From the NCBI GenBank assembly GCA_021325385.1, contig JAJPHH010000172.1, forward strand, positions 1 to 48,496: a DNA stretch of 48,496 nucleotides, in the 5' to 3' direction. Position 1 is the stretch's first letter. Each line of letters opens with the position of its first letter. A program made the translations under genes and the position numbers. Source of the DNA: Alphaproteobacteria bacterium (GTDB taxonomy: Bacteria > Pseudomonadota > Alphaproteobacteria > Rhizobiales > Beijerinckiaceae). Shown here piece after piece: positions 28,123 through 39,134 of this stretch. Below the pieces are notes generated by a model, which searched no databases, was not told the DNA's origin, and saw only the letters and a list, made by a program, of their open reading frames with translations.

Positions 28123-28989
28123 TTATTCCTTGACCGCGCCGGCGGTAAGGCCGCTGACGAAATAGCGTTGGAAGATCATATAGACGATCGTCGCCGGCAG
28201 GACGGTCATGACGATCGCGGCGTTGAGTTGGCCGTAGTCGCGGGAGAACTGGCTTTGGAACGACATCAGGCCAAGCGGCAGCGTCCAGGTGCTGTTGTCC
28301 TGTAGGATCACCAAGGCCATGGCGAATTCGTTCCAGGTTGCGACGAAGTCGAGGATCAGGAGCGCCGCCAAGGGGGGAAGCGACAGCGGCAGGAAGATTC
28401 GCCAGAAGATCGAGAAATGCGAGGCGCCGTCGATCAACGCCGCCTCGCTGAGTTCTCGCGGCAACTCCTTGAAGAAGCCGTGCAGAACGAAAACCTGATA
28501 AGGAATGCCGAAGGCGAGATAGGGCAGGATCACGCCGAGCTTGGTGTTGATCAGCCCAAAGCCGTTGACCAGCGTGAAAAGCGGGGCGAGCAGAACCTGG
28601 AAGGGAATCATCGTGCCGAAGACGATGAGCAGGAAAATCGCCCGCGCGCCGCGAAATTCGATCCGGCTGAGGACGTAAGCCGCCATCGCCGAGATCGCCA
28701 GGCCGAGCGGCACTTTGACGACGGTGATGACGGCGCTGTTGAAGACGGTGGTCGAGAATTTCCCGCGCGTCCAGGCGGCGGCGTAGTTGGTCCAATCGGG
28801 GTTCGTCGGCGGCGCGAAGGCGCTGGCGCCCATCACCGTCGAATTGGTCTTCAGCGAAGTGAAGATGATGAAGAGGAACGGCGCGATCCACAGAGCCGCA
28901 ACAACGATCAAGACCAGCCACAGCGCGACGAGAACCGGATCGATTCTGTCGGAGCCGGCCGGGCGAAAGGGATTTGCGAGCGCGGTCAC
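28123..28989 (-). CDS. Carbohydrate ABC transporter permease, MalG type
   Basis: 288 residues with six hydrophobic segments. The EAA loop is LSEAALIDGASHFSIFWRIFLPLSLPPLAAL, typical of CUT1 permeases. GTG at 28989 overlaps the stop of the MalF-type gene (GTGA), so they are translationally coupled. The glycoside hydrolase gene follows 31 bases downstream. No ATPase gene is present in this cluster; a shared MsmK/UgpC-type ATPase elsewhere would be required. Confidence 0.9.
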   Translation of the reverse strand: MTALANPFRPAGSDRIDPVLVALWLVLIVVAALWIAPFLFIIFTSLKTNSTVMGASAFAPPTNPDWTNYAAAWTRGKFSTTVFNSAVITVVKVPLGLAISAMAAYVLSRIEFRGARAIFLLIVFGTMIPFQVLLAPLFTLVNGFGLINTKLGVILPYLAFGIPYQVFVLHGFFKELPRELSEAALIDGASHFSIFWRIFLPLSLPPLAALLILDFVATWNEFAMALVILQDNSTWTLPLGLMSFQSQFSRDYGQLNAAIVMTVLPATIVYMIFQRYFVSGLTAGAVKE

Positions 28990-29876
28990 CGAACGCGCTC
29001 CTCGCGCCGCAAAGCCCATTGCAAGTAGGGGATCACGATCGCCAGCGTTATGAGCAGCAGGACGACCGAGATGGCGCTGCCGCGGCCGAAGTCGCCGAGT
29101 TGCATCGATTGCGTGAAAGCCCAGAGCGCCAGCATCTGCGTCGCTTGCGCCGGCCCGCCGCCGGTCATGCCATAGACGATGTCGAAGGCCTTGAGCGAAT
29201 TGATCGTCGAGAGGATCAGGACGATCGTGATGGTGGGTCGGAGCGCCGGGGTTCTCACATGCCAGAAGGTCTGCCAGGCGTTGGCGCCGTCGATACGCGA
29301 GGCCTCGACGAGCGCCTTCGACACGCTCTGCAGTCCGGCGAGAAACAGGACCATCGAGAATCCCGCGGTCTGCCAAACCGAAGCGACGAAGACCGAATAA
29401 AGCGCGACAGCGCCATCGCCGAGCCAATCCTGAATGACGCCCTGCAGGCCAAGGCTGGTCAGGACCGCATTGAAGAGCCCGAAAAAGGGGTCGTACATCC
29501 ACCGCCACATCGTGGCGACGGCGATGGGCGCGATGATCACCGGCATGTAGAAGAGCGCGCGCAGCGGCGTGCGCCACGGAATTTTCTGATCGAGACCGAG
29601 CGCCAGGGCAAAGCCGACGAGCGGCGGGAACACGATCGACAACACGGTCCAGATCGCCGTGTTGCGAAAAGCGGTCCAGAAGACCGGATCGAGCGCGAGA
29701 ATGCCGGCATAGTTGGAAAGCCCGACAAAAACTTTGTCGGCGGTGAGACCGTTCCAGCGCATGAAGCTGAGAACGACGACGTTGAGCATGGGATAGAGGG
29801 CGAAAACGCCGTAGACGATCAGCGCCGGCGCCAGCAGAAGGAGCCCCTGGGGCTGCGCCGATCTCCAGAACTTCAT
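28986..29876 (-). CDS. Carbohydrate ABC transporter permease, MalF/UgpA type
   Basis: 296 residues. Starting at the ATG at 29876, the chain reads MKFWRSAQPQGLLLLAPALIVYGVFALYP, a normal CUT1 permease start, with SD-like CAGGG directly upstream. The EAA loop is LVEASRIDGANAWQTFWHVRTPALRPT and MTGGGPAQATQMLALWAF is family-typical. It forms the membrane channel with the MalG-type protein. The longer frame upstream is a shadow of the binding-protein gene. Confidence 0.9.
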   Translation of the reverse strand: MKFWRSAQPQGLLLLAPALIVYGVFALYPMLNVVVLSFMRWNGLTADKVFVGLSNYAGILALDPVFWTAFRNTAIWTVLSIVFPPLVGFALALGLDQKIPWRTPLRALFYMPVIIAPIAVATMWRWMYDPFFGLFNAVLTSLGLQGVIQDWLGDGAVALYSVFVASVWQTAGFSMVLFLAGLQSVSKALVEASRIDGANAWQTFWHVRTPALRPTITIVLILSTINSLKAFDIVYGMTGGGPAQATQMLALWAFTQSMQLGDFGRGSAISVVLLLITLAIVIPYLQWALRREERVR

Positions 29877-29971
29877 CCCTGACGACCCCTTAAGCCCGGC
29901 CAGTTCAGCCCGCCGAGCGCAAAGACGAGGCCGGCCGTCAGCGGCGGCCGGCCTCGAAAGCGGCAAGAATT

Positions 29972-31210
29972 CTATTTGCGGGCCGCGATGAACTTTTGCA
30001 ATTCGCCGGCGGCCGCTTTGGGATCGAGGCGATCGCTGGCGACTTCGTTGATGACGCGGAAATACTCGGTCGTCACATCGAGCGGAAAGGCCTGATCGCC
30101 GTTGACGAAAACGTCGTTGAATTGACCGAAGATTTTCGTCCAGGCGAGATCGAGCGGCTCCGTGCTCGTCGACTTGACGTTCTTGTTCACGTTTGCGGGG
30201 CCGCCGAAGAGATCGACATTGGCCTGCTGAACGGGAGTGGATTCGAGATAGTCGAGGAATTTCGCGGCGATATCCGGATTCTTGCTCTTGGTGCTGATAT
30301 AGTTGTACTCGCCAAATCCGTAGAGCCGACTCGCTCCCGGGAAGGGGAAGAGGCCATAATCGGCGAGCTTGTTGGCGTTGCGAAGCTGGCCGACCAACCA
30401 ATTGCCTTCGAGCATCATGGCGGCGCGGCCCGCCAGGAACAGATTGAACGCCTGATTGTTATCGATGCCCATGAACGGCTTCAGAAAGTATTTCGAGGTC
30501 CATTTGTGCATCTCCTCGAAGGATTTGGTCGCGCAGGGCTCGTCCGCCCAGTTGACCTTCATCGCCATCAGGGCGTCGTGCTTTTCGGGGCCGCACTGAA
30601 CTTCGAGAATTTCATCCATCAACCGCATGACGTGCCAGTTGACGGTCCCGCCGAAAGTAAAGGCCGGGACGCCGGCCTTGGCCAGCTTTTCCGCCGCGGC
30701 GACGAAATCATCATAGCTGGTCGGCGGCGCGCTAATCCCGGCCTTCTCGAACAGCGCCTTGTTGTAATAAACCGCCTCGCCGCGGAACGTGAAGGGCAGC
30801 CCGTAGCGGCCCCCTGAATATTGTTTCGAGAATGACAAAGCCGGCGCAATGAACTCGTCGTCCCATTTGTACTGGGCGTAATATTTGTCCATGGGCAAGG
30901 CCAAGCCGGACTTGATGAATTCCCCGCCAAGTCCGAGGCCCGCCCACATGAAATAGATGTCGGGGGCCTGATCGGAGCCGCCCGCGACGCGCAGCGCCGA
31001 TTTATGTTCATCAGTGCCGCGGTTTTCGAGCTGGACGGTAACGCCAGGGTTCTTGGCTTCGAAATCATGAATGATGGTTTCGAAGGCTTTCGCCATCTTC
31101 GGATTGTCGAAGGATAGCGTCCAGAACTTGATTTCCTGCGCCTGCGCCGTGGCGGGGGCGCTGACGATCGCGACGGACGCGGCAAGGCGCCTGAGCCATT
31201 TTCCCGACAT
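29972..31210 (-). CDS. Carbohydrate ABC transporter substrate-binding protein (MalE/UgpB type, SBP_bac_1)
   Basis: 412 residues. The signal peptide MSGKWLRRLAASVAIVSAPATAQA precedes QEIKFWTL. The mature chain has the family features FEAKNPGVTVQLENRGTDEHKSALRVA, PDIYFMWAG, YGLPFTFRGEAVYYNKALFEKAG and LFLAGRAAMMLEGNWLVGQL. The ATG at 31210 has an excellent Shine-Dalgarno GGGAGGAG. CUT1 binding proteins usually take di- or oligosaccharides, which fits a cluster that ends with an intracellular glycoside hydrolase. The regulator gene lies 222 bases upstream on the same strand. Confidence 0.9.
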   Translation of the reverse strand: MSGKWLRRLAASVAIVSAPATAQAQEIKFWTLSFDNPKMAKAFETIIHDFEAKNPGVTVQLENRGTDEHKSALRVAGGSDQAPDIYFMWAGLGLGGEFIKSGLALPMDKYYAQYKWDDEFIAPALSFSKQYSGGRYGLPFTFRGEAVYYNKALFEKAGISAPPTSYDDFVAAAEKLAKAGVPAFTFGGTVNWHVMRLMDEILEVQCGPEKHDALMAMKVNWADEPCATKSFEEMHKWTSKYFLKPFMGIDNNQAFNLFLAGRAAMMLEGNWLVGQLRNANKLADYGLFPFPGASRLYGFGEYNYISTKSKNPDIAAKFLDYLESTPVQQANVDLFGGPANVNKNVKSTSTEPLDLAWTKIFGQFNDVFVNGDQAFPLDVTTEYFRVINEVASDRLDPKAAAGELQKFIAARK

Positions 31211-31432
31211 ATGCTCCTCCCTTTCGTTTGCTGACGATGCAGTTTCGACTTTCTTTGTTTTCTCTCGATTGGTGGCACTTCGCGGCCCAAAAGTCAAACG
31301 CCAAGGCGGAGCGGAGCCGTGCGCGCTCGGCGCGCTCCGCCGGCGCGCCGCAGCTCGCGGCGAACGGTCCCAAGCCGTCACCGCACGAGGCAGAAAGCAG
31401 ATGTCGGGCGAAACGCGCGCCGCCGCCTTGGC

Positions 31433-32296
31433 TTACGACGCAATGATGATCCTGACGCCGGCGCGCTCGAAAGCCTGCGCGTCGGCGTCGGCGAGCCCGT
31501 CGTCGGTGATGAAGGCGTGGATCAGGCCGAGCCCGCCGAGCCGGGTGAACGAATTTCGATTGACCTTGGTCGAATCGGCGACGAGATAGACTTCGCTGGC
31601 CGCTTTGATCATCGCTTGTTTGATCGGCAGATCGGCGAAGCTCGGATAAGTCAGGCCGGCCTCCGTCGAAACGCCGGCGGTCGCCAGGAAGAGTTTTTCG
31701 GCGAAAATATTCTGCAAATATTCAGCCGATTTTTCGCCGCTCAGCGAGAGCGTCGGCGCCTTGAACTGGCCTCCCGGCATGTGGACGGAGAACGAGGGAA
31801 TTGCGCCGAGCGTCAGCGCGATGTTGAGCGCGTTGGTGATGACCGTCAGCCCCTCGCGCCCTGTCAAATGATTGGCGACCTCGGTGGTCGTCGAGCCGGC
31901 GTCGAGAATAATCGTCTCGTGATCGCGCACCAGGCCGGCGGCCACTTTGCCGATCTTGCGCTTGCGATCCATATTGGCGAGGTGCTGAAGGGATAAAGTC
32001 TGCACCTGCTGCGGCAGCGACTTGAGATAAGCGCCGCCATGGTCGCGGGTGACGAAGCCGTCTTGCTCCAGGCGCTCGAGGTCCTGTCTCACCGTCACTT
32101 CGGAGACGCCGAAGGCGGCGCTGAGGTCGCGCACCCGCGCGCTGCCTTCTTCCTGCAGCCATTCCAGAATCTTCATCCGTCGCGGCTCGGCGAGCAGCAC
32201 GCCGCGCGTTTCGGCCGGCGCGTTGCGGGAGGCAGCGGCGCGCCGCGCCTTTGGCGAAGCCTCTTTGTTCACAGCCAGTTTGATCCTACCGGCCAT
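31433..32296 (-). CDS. DeoR-family transcriptional regulator
   Basis: 287 residues. An unusually long basic N-terminus (~36 residues: MAGRIKLAVNKEASPKARRAAASRN...) precedes the DeoR winged helix (RRMKILEWLQEEGSARVRDLSAAFGVSEVTVRQDLERLE). The DeoRC effector domain has ILDAGSTTTEVANHL, VITNALNIA, FLATAGVS and VADSTKVNRNSF. Such regulators usually repress sugar operons and are released by a phosphorylated sugar. The ATG at 32296 has GAGGAA 7 bases upstream. It is divergent from the isomerase-transketolase-kinase operon and upstream of the MalEFG/hydrolase genes, so it may control both sides. Confidence 0.88.
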   Translation of the reverse strand: MAGRIKLAVNKEASPKARRAAASRNAPAETRGVLLAEPRRMKILEWLQEEGSARVRDLSAAFGVSEVTVRQDLERLEQDGFVTRDHGGAYLKSLPQQVQTLSLQHLANMDRKRKIGKVAAGLVRDHETIILDAGSTTTEVANHLTGREGLTVITNALNIALTLGAIPSFSVHMPGGQFKAPTLSLSGEKSAEYLQNIFAEKLFLATAGVSTEAGLTYPSFADLPIKQAMIKAASEVYLVADSTKVNRNSFTRLGGLGLIHAFITDDGLADADAQAFERAGVRIIIAS

Positions 32297-32483
32297 CGCC
32301 GTTCCTCGCGAAGAAGGCCTAGCGGCGCCCGCCGCCTCCCTCATCCGAACCGGAGCGGCGCCAGAGATAGACGCGCGTGGCTCGGGATTGATTCGTTGGC
32401 TGCGAAGCCTCTCAACAGATAGCTTGGAAGCCGCCCGCGGCCAAGCGCCGTCGATAAGATAAAGAGACAAAATCGCAAGAAAT

Positions 32484-32539
32484 CGAAAGTTCATATTGAC
32501 GAAATGTAACAGTTCGTGCTTTTTCCTTGGAATACGAAA
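32484..32539. promoter_or_regulatory. Repeated CGAAA/TTCG motifs and a TTGACG element (candidate DeoR operator and promoter)
   Basis: In the 285-base divergent region the motif CGAAA occurs at 32484-32488, 32500-32504 and 32535-32539, with TTCG at 32513-32516. The region also contains the -35-like TTGACG (32496-32501), 81 bases before the isomerase ATG. Repeated CGAAA/TTTCG-type elements are common in DeoR-family operators. The -10 element is not clear. The rest of 32297-32581 shows nothing else I can support. Confidence 0.4.
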
Positions 32540-32581
32540 TTCAGAAACGGCCTGGTCGCGGCGGCGCAGGGAGGAAACCTG

Positions 32582-34039
32582 ATGCGAGCTTTCAAGAAGC
32601 CGATCACGCTGGGGCTGATCGTCGGCAGCCGGCTCTTCTTCAATGGCGCGCCCGCTCTCGCCGCGCGCGAGCAGGCGATCGCTCAGTTCGACAATCTCGG
32701 CGTCGCCGTCAAAACCTTGCCGGCCGAGGCGACCGAGAACGGCGCTGTTCAATCGCGCAAGGACGCGGCGCTCTATGGCGATTTCCTCCGCGCTCACCGC
32801 GACGAAATCGACGGCTTGGTAATTTCGCTGCCGAATTTCGGCGACGAAGTGGCGATCGCCGAATGCGTGACGCGCGCGGCGCTCAATGTCCCGGTTCTGC
32901 TTCAGGCGAGCAACGACGAAGTCGATCAGGTCGATGTTCACCGCCGCCGCGACGCATTCTGCGGCAAGATCTCGGTGACCAACAATTTTTACCAATATGG
33001 GATCCGCTTTACCGACACCTCTTCCCATACGCTCGACGTCGACGGGGCCGCCTTCCGCGACGATCTCAGACGGTTCAGCGCAATCTGCCGGACGGTGCGC
33101 GGCCTGAAGAACGCCCGGATCGGGGCGATCGGCGCGCGTACGCCGCCGTTCCATACGATGCGCTACAGCGAGAAGCTGCTGCAGGCGGCGGGGATCACGG
33201 TCGTCACCGTCGATCTCTCCGAGATCATCGCGACAGCCGCCGCTCTGTCCGAGGACGAGCCGCAGGTCAGAGCGAAGCTGGACGAGATTTTCGCCTATGG
33301 CTCGATTCCGAAGACGATCAAGCGCGAGAACATCGTCAAGCAGGCGCGCTTCTCGATCGCGGTCGATCGCTGGATCGAGGAGAACGAGTGCGACGCGTCG
33401 TCGATCCAATGCTGGCGCAGCATTCAGGACAATTTCGGCTGCGCCGCCTGTCTATCGATGAGCATGATGGGCGAGAAGCTCACGCCGAGCGCCTGCGAGG
33501 TCGACGTCATGGGCGCGGTCTCGATGTACGCCTTGGCGCTCGCGTCCGGCGCGCCGCCCGCAATTCTCGATTGGAACAACAATTACGGCTACGAAGCCGA
33601 TAAATGCGTCTGCACGCATTGCGGCAACTTCCCCAAGAGCTTTATCGGCGAGGCGCTGGAAATCTCGAATTTGGATGTCCTCGGCGAGGTGATCGGCCGC
33701 GAAAAATGCTTCGGCGCCGTCAAGGGCAAGGTGAAAGCCGGGCCGATGACCTTCTTCCGCCTCTCGACCGACGATCGGCATGGCGCGATCAAGGCCTATA
33801 TCGGGGAGGGCGCTTTCACCGACGATCCTTTCCCCATGGATGGCGGCATTGCGGTGACGAGCGTGCCGAACCTTCGCGCTCTGCTGAGCTTCATTTCGCG
33901 CAACGGTTTCGAGCATCACGTCGCGATGGTGCGCGGCCGCCACGCGGCGATCGTCGAGGAGGCGGTCGTCAACTATCTCGATTGGCCGCTCTATCGCCAT
34001 GAGCGGCCGGAGCCGGCGACGCCGATTCTGCTCCGCTAA
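32582..34039 (+). CDS. L-fucose/L-arabinose isomerase family protein (candidate D-apiose isomerase)
   Basis: 485 residues. Starting at the ATG at 32582 (GGGAGGAAACC upstream) the protein begins MRAFKKPITLGLIVGSRLFF, with family features LVISLPNFGDEVAIAECV, GKISVTNNFYQYGI, DRWIEENECDASSIQCWRSI and the Cys-rich KCVCTHCGNFP, as in COG2407 proteins. Family enzymes interconvert aldoses and ketoses with a divalent metal. It is the first gene of an operon with a split transketolase and an FGGY kinase, so it should supply the kinase with a ketose. By context this is D-apiose to D-apulose; D-arabinose to D-ribulose is the main alternative. The apiose isomerase I know of is a TIM-barrel protein, so this would be a non-homologous replacement. 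Confidence 0.7.
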   Translation: MRAFKKPITLGLIVGSRLFFNGAPALAAREQAIAQFDNLGVAVKTLPAEATENGAVQSRKDAALYGDFLRAHRDEIDGLVISLPNFGDEVAIAECVTRAALNVPVLLQASNDEVDQVDVHRRRDAFCGKISVTNNFYQYGIRFTDTSSHTLDVDGAAFRDDLRRFSAICRTVRGLKNARIGAIGARTPPFHTMRYSEKLLQAAGITVVTVDLSEIIATAAALSEDEPQVRAKLDEIFAYGSIPKTIKRENIVKQARFSIAVDRWIEENECDASSIQCWRSIQDNFGCAACLSMSMMGEKLTPSACEVDVMGAVSMYALALASGAPPAILDWNNNYGYEADKCVCTHCGNFPKSFIGEALEISNLDVLGEVIGREKCFGAVKGKVKAGPMTFFRLSTDDRHGAIKAYIGEGAFTDDPFPMDGGIAVTSVPNLRALLSFISRNGFEHHVAMVRGRHAAIVEEAVVNYLDWPLYRHERPEPATPILLR

Positions 34040-34070
34040 CGCTCAAAGCAGTTCTCCGGAGATATCAGGC

Positions 34071-34895
34071 GTGTCGACTTCTCATCCGCTTGCGGAATTG
34101 ACCCGGGCCAAGGCCCGCCAGATCCGGCGCCGCGCGCTCGGCATGGTCTATCGCGCCAAACAGGGCCATCCCGGCGGCGACATGTCGGTCGCCGACATTC
34201 TGGCGACGCTCTATTTCGGCGCGCTGCGCGTCGATCCCGCCAATCCGAACGATCCCAAACGCGATCGTTTCATTCTCAGCAAGGGCCATTGCACGGGCGC
34301 GCTCTATGCGACGCTGGCGGAGCGGGGCTTCATCCCGATCGAGTCGCTCGATACGTATATGCAGCCGCTGTCGTTGCTGAACGGGCACCCCAATCGCAAT
34401 TATACGCCCGGCGTCGAGACCAATACCGGTCCGCTCGGCCATGGCGTGCCGGTCGCGATCGGCGTCGCGATCGCCGGCCAGATCGACCGCGCCGACTATC
34501 GCGTCTTCGTCGTGGTCGGCGACGGCGAGTTGCAGGAAGGCAGCAATTGGGAGGCGGCGTTGACCGCCGGCCACCGCGGGCTCGCCAATCTGACCCTGAT
34601 CATCGACCGTAACGGCCTGCAGCAGGGCGCGCGCACGGAGGACACGGCGAAGCTGGAGCCCCTCGCCGATAAATGGCGCGCCTTCGGCTGGGACGTGGTC
34701 GAAGTCGACGGGCACGACCATGACGCCTTGCTGGCGATTTTCACCGCGCCGGCCGGCGGTCGGTCCAAGCCTCTCTGCGTCATCGCCCATACCCATAAAG
34801 GGCAGGGCGTCTCGTTCATGCGCGACCAGGTCTTTTGGCATCACGGCGCGCTCAGTCAATCGCAGTACGAACTCGCCTTGCAGGAGATCGGCTGA
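34071..34895 (+). CDS. aptA: Transketolase, N-terminal (TPP-binding) subunit; candidate apulose-4-phosphate transketolase A
   Basis: 274 residues, the N-terminal half of transketolase as a separate subunit. Motifs: GHPGGDMSVADILATLYF, SKGHCTGALYATLAERGF, TGPLGHGVPVAIGVAIA and the thiamine-diphosphate motif GDGELQEGSNWEAALTAGHRGLANLTLIIDRN. GTG at 34071 is used because homology starts ~8 residues later and the upstream frame overlaps the isomerase gene. TGATG overlap with subunit B. Split transketolases with an FGGY kinase occur in the D-apiose pathway, where they convert apulose 4-phosphate plus glyceraldehyde 3-phosphate to dihydroxyacetone and xylulose 5-phosphate. A general pentose role cannot be excluded. 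Confidence 0.8.
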   Translation: MSTSHPLAELTRAKARQIRRRALGMVYRAKQGHPGGDMSVADILATLYFGALRVDPANPNDPKRDRFILSKGHCTGALYATLAERGFIPIESLDTYMQPLSLLNGHPNRNYTPGVETNTGPLGHGVPVAIGVAIAGQIDRADYRVFVVVGDGELQEGSNWEAALTAGHRGLANLTLIIDRNGLQQGARTEDTAKLEPLADKWRAFGWDVVEVDGHDHDALLAIFTAPAGGRSKPLCVIAHTHKGQGVSFMRDQVFWHHGALSQSQYELALQEIG

Positions 34896-35853
34896 TGAGC
34901 GCCGAAACCGCGATCTGCGGCCGGTACGATTGCCGGGAGACTTTCGCCAAAACGCTTGAAGCGCTGGCCGAGACGGACGAGCGCATCGTCGCCGTCGTCA
35001 ATGACAGCGTCGGCTCGAGCAAGCTGGTCGGCTTTCAGAAGCGCTTCCCCGATCGCCTGATCAATGTCGGGATCGCCGAACAGACCATGGTCGGCGTCGG
35101 CGCGGGCCTCGCCAATGGCGGCAAGACGCCGTTCGTTTCCGCCGCTGCTTGTTTCCTGACGGCGCGCGCGCTGGAGCAGATCAAGGCCGATGTCGCCTAT
35201 ACAAAGACGAACGTCAAGCTCTGCGGCATGTCGAGCGGCGTCGCCTATGGCGAACTGGGGCCGACCCATCATTCGATCGAAGATTTCGCTTGGCTGCGGC
35301 TTCTGCCCAACCTGACGATCATTGCGCCGTCCGACCGTTGGGAGACGGCGGAGGCGATCAAGGCGGCGGCCGCGACCGAGGGACCTTTCTTCCTGCGCCT
35401 CAGCCGCATGCCCGTTCCGGACCTGAAACGGCCGGCCGGCGCAACTTTCCGAGTCGGCGCCGCCGAGACGCTCAGAGACGGCCGCGACGCGGCGATCATC
35501 GCCAATGGCGTCATGGTCTCGCGGGCGCTTGAGGCGGCGGAGCAGCTGGCCGCGTCCGGCCTCAATGTTCGGGTCGTCAACATGGCCTCCATCGCGCCGC
35601 TCGACGTCGAGGCGATCGGCGCGGCGGCCGCGACCGGCGCGATCGTCACGGTCGAGGAGCATTCGGTGCGCGGCGGGCTCGGCGGCGCGGTCGCCGAAGT
35701 CATCGCGACATCCTGCCCCTGCCGTGTACGCATTCTCGGCTTTCCCGGCTTTCTCCCGACCGGCTCCCCGGAATTTCTGCTCGAGCGCTTCGGCCTGACC
35801 GCAACGGGAATCGCCGCGGCGGTGCGCGAAATCGTCGGAGCGAGGAAGGCCGC

Positions 35854-35857
<4 letters not shown>
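34895..35857 (+). CDS. aptB: Transketolase, C-terminal subunit; candidate apulose-4-phosphate transketolase B
   Basis: 320 residues: pyrimidine-binding domain with the catalytic glutamate in NVGIAEQTMVGVGAGLANGGK, then SGVAYGELGPTHHSIEDFAWLR and a C-terminal transketolase domain (LNVRVVNMASIAPLDVEAI, VEEHSVRGGLGGAVAEV). It needs the preceding subunit to form the active site. ATG at 34895 overlaps the stop of subunit A by one base, and its stop overlaps the kinase start (ATGA), so the three genes are tightly coupled. Confidence 0.82.
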
Positions 35858-38371
<2,514 letters not shown>

Positions 38372-38480
38372 CGAGGAGTCCTCGCCGCCTTCGACATTGT
38401 TCGAAGGCGGCGCGCCGGCCGGCGTCGCCAAGCGCCCCTCTCCCGCTTGCGACGCCGGTTTTCGCCGCGGAAAGAAATTG

Positions 38481-39134
38481 ATGGTTGTCGCCAGACGAAA
38501 CGCCCTGATCTTCTTCCTTGCGGCCGCGCTGAGCGGCTGCAAGATCGTCGACAACAAGGACTTGATGGCGGCGAGGGCGAAATCGGACAGCGAATTCGAC
38601 GCTGCGGCCTATGTCGACAAAATTTGGGCCTCGAAGGCGCTGCCGGAATTCAAGAGCAAGGCGGTCGATCTCGATACGCTCCTCGAGGCGGCGGCCGAGG
38701 ACCCGGACAAGGCGGGCAAGACCTATGGCCAGCGCGCCGGCGAGGGCAATCCTTGGACCTACGAAATCAAAGGGCAGGGCAAGGTCGTCGCCACGGACTT
38801 CGCCTCGCGCCACGGAATCGTCACGGTCGAGACGCAGACGAAGACCGGGGCGCGCAGGGTCGATTTGCAGGTTGGACCGGTCATATTCGGAACCGCCTTG
38901 CGCGACGCGCTGCCCTTCATCCATTTCGGCGATTTCGTCAATCAAATCCAATATGCGCAAGTCTCGCGCGCGCTCAATGACAGGGCGGTGAAAAACGTCA
39001 GAGAGTCCTTCGATTTGAAAGACGCCGTCGGCAAGACGATCGTCTTTTACGCCGCGGCTGTCTTGAGCGGAGGAGGCGATGCGATCACCGCGACGCCTGT
39101 CCTCGTCGAAGCGGCGAAAGGGGAGAAGACGTGA
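38481..39134 (+). CDS. DUF2291 family lipoprotein
   Basis: 217 residues. The N-terminus MVVARRNALIFFLAAALSGC is a lipoprotein signal with lipobox LSGC, so the mature protein is anchored through Cys20. The body matches DUF2291 (FDAAAYVDKIWASKALPEF, YEIKGQGKVVATD, RRVDLQVGPVIFGTALRDALPFI.FGDFVNQIQYA). The family is regularly found inside ribose-type ABC operons of alphaproteobacteria; its role is unknown. The ATG at 38481 has GGAAAG upstream. Its stop overlaps the following ATPase start (GTGA). Confidence 0.82.
   Translation: MVVARRNALIFFLAAALSGCKIVDNKDLMAARAKSDSEFDAAAYVDKIWASKALPEFKSKAVDLDTLLEAAAEDPDKAGKTYGQRAGEGNPWTYEIKGQGKVVATDFASRHGIVTVETQTKTGARRVDLQVGPVIFGTALRDALPFIHFGDFVNQIQYAQVSRALNDRAVKNVRESFDLKDAVGKTIVFYAAAVLSGGGDAITATPVLVEAAKGEKT

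Noticed and set aside
32297-33409. N-terminal extension of the DeoR regulator
   Set aside because: It would run through the promoter region and antisense to the isomerase gene; ATG at 32296 has a good ribosome-binding site.
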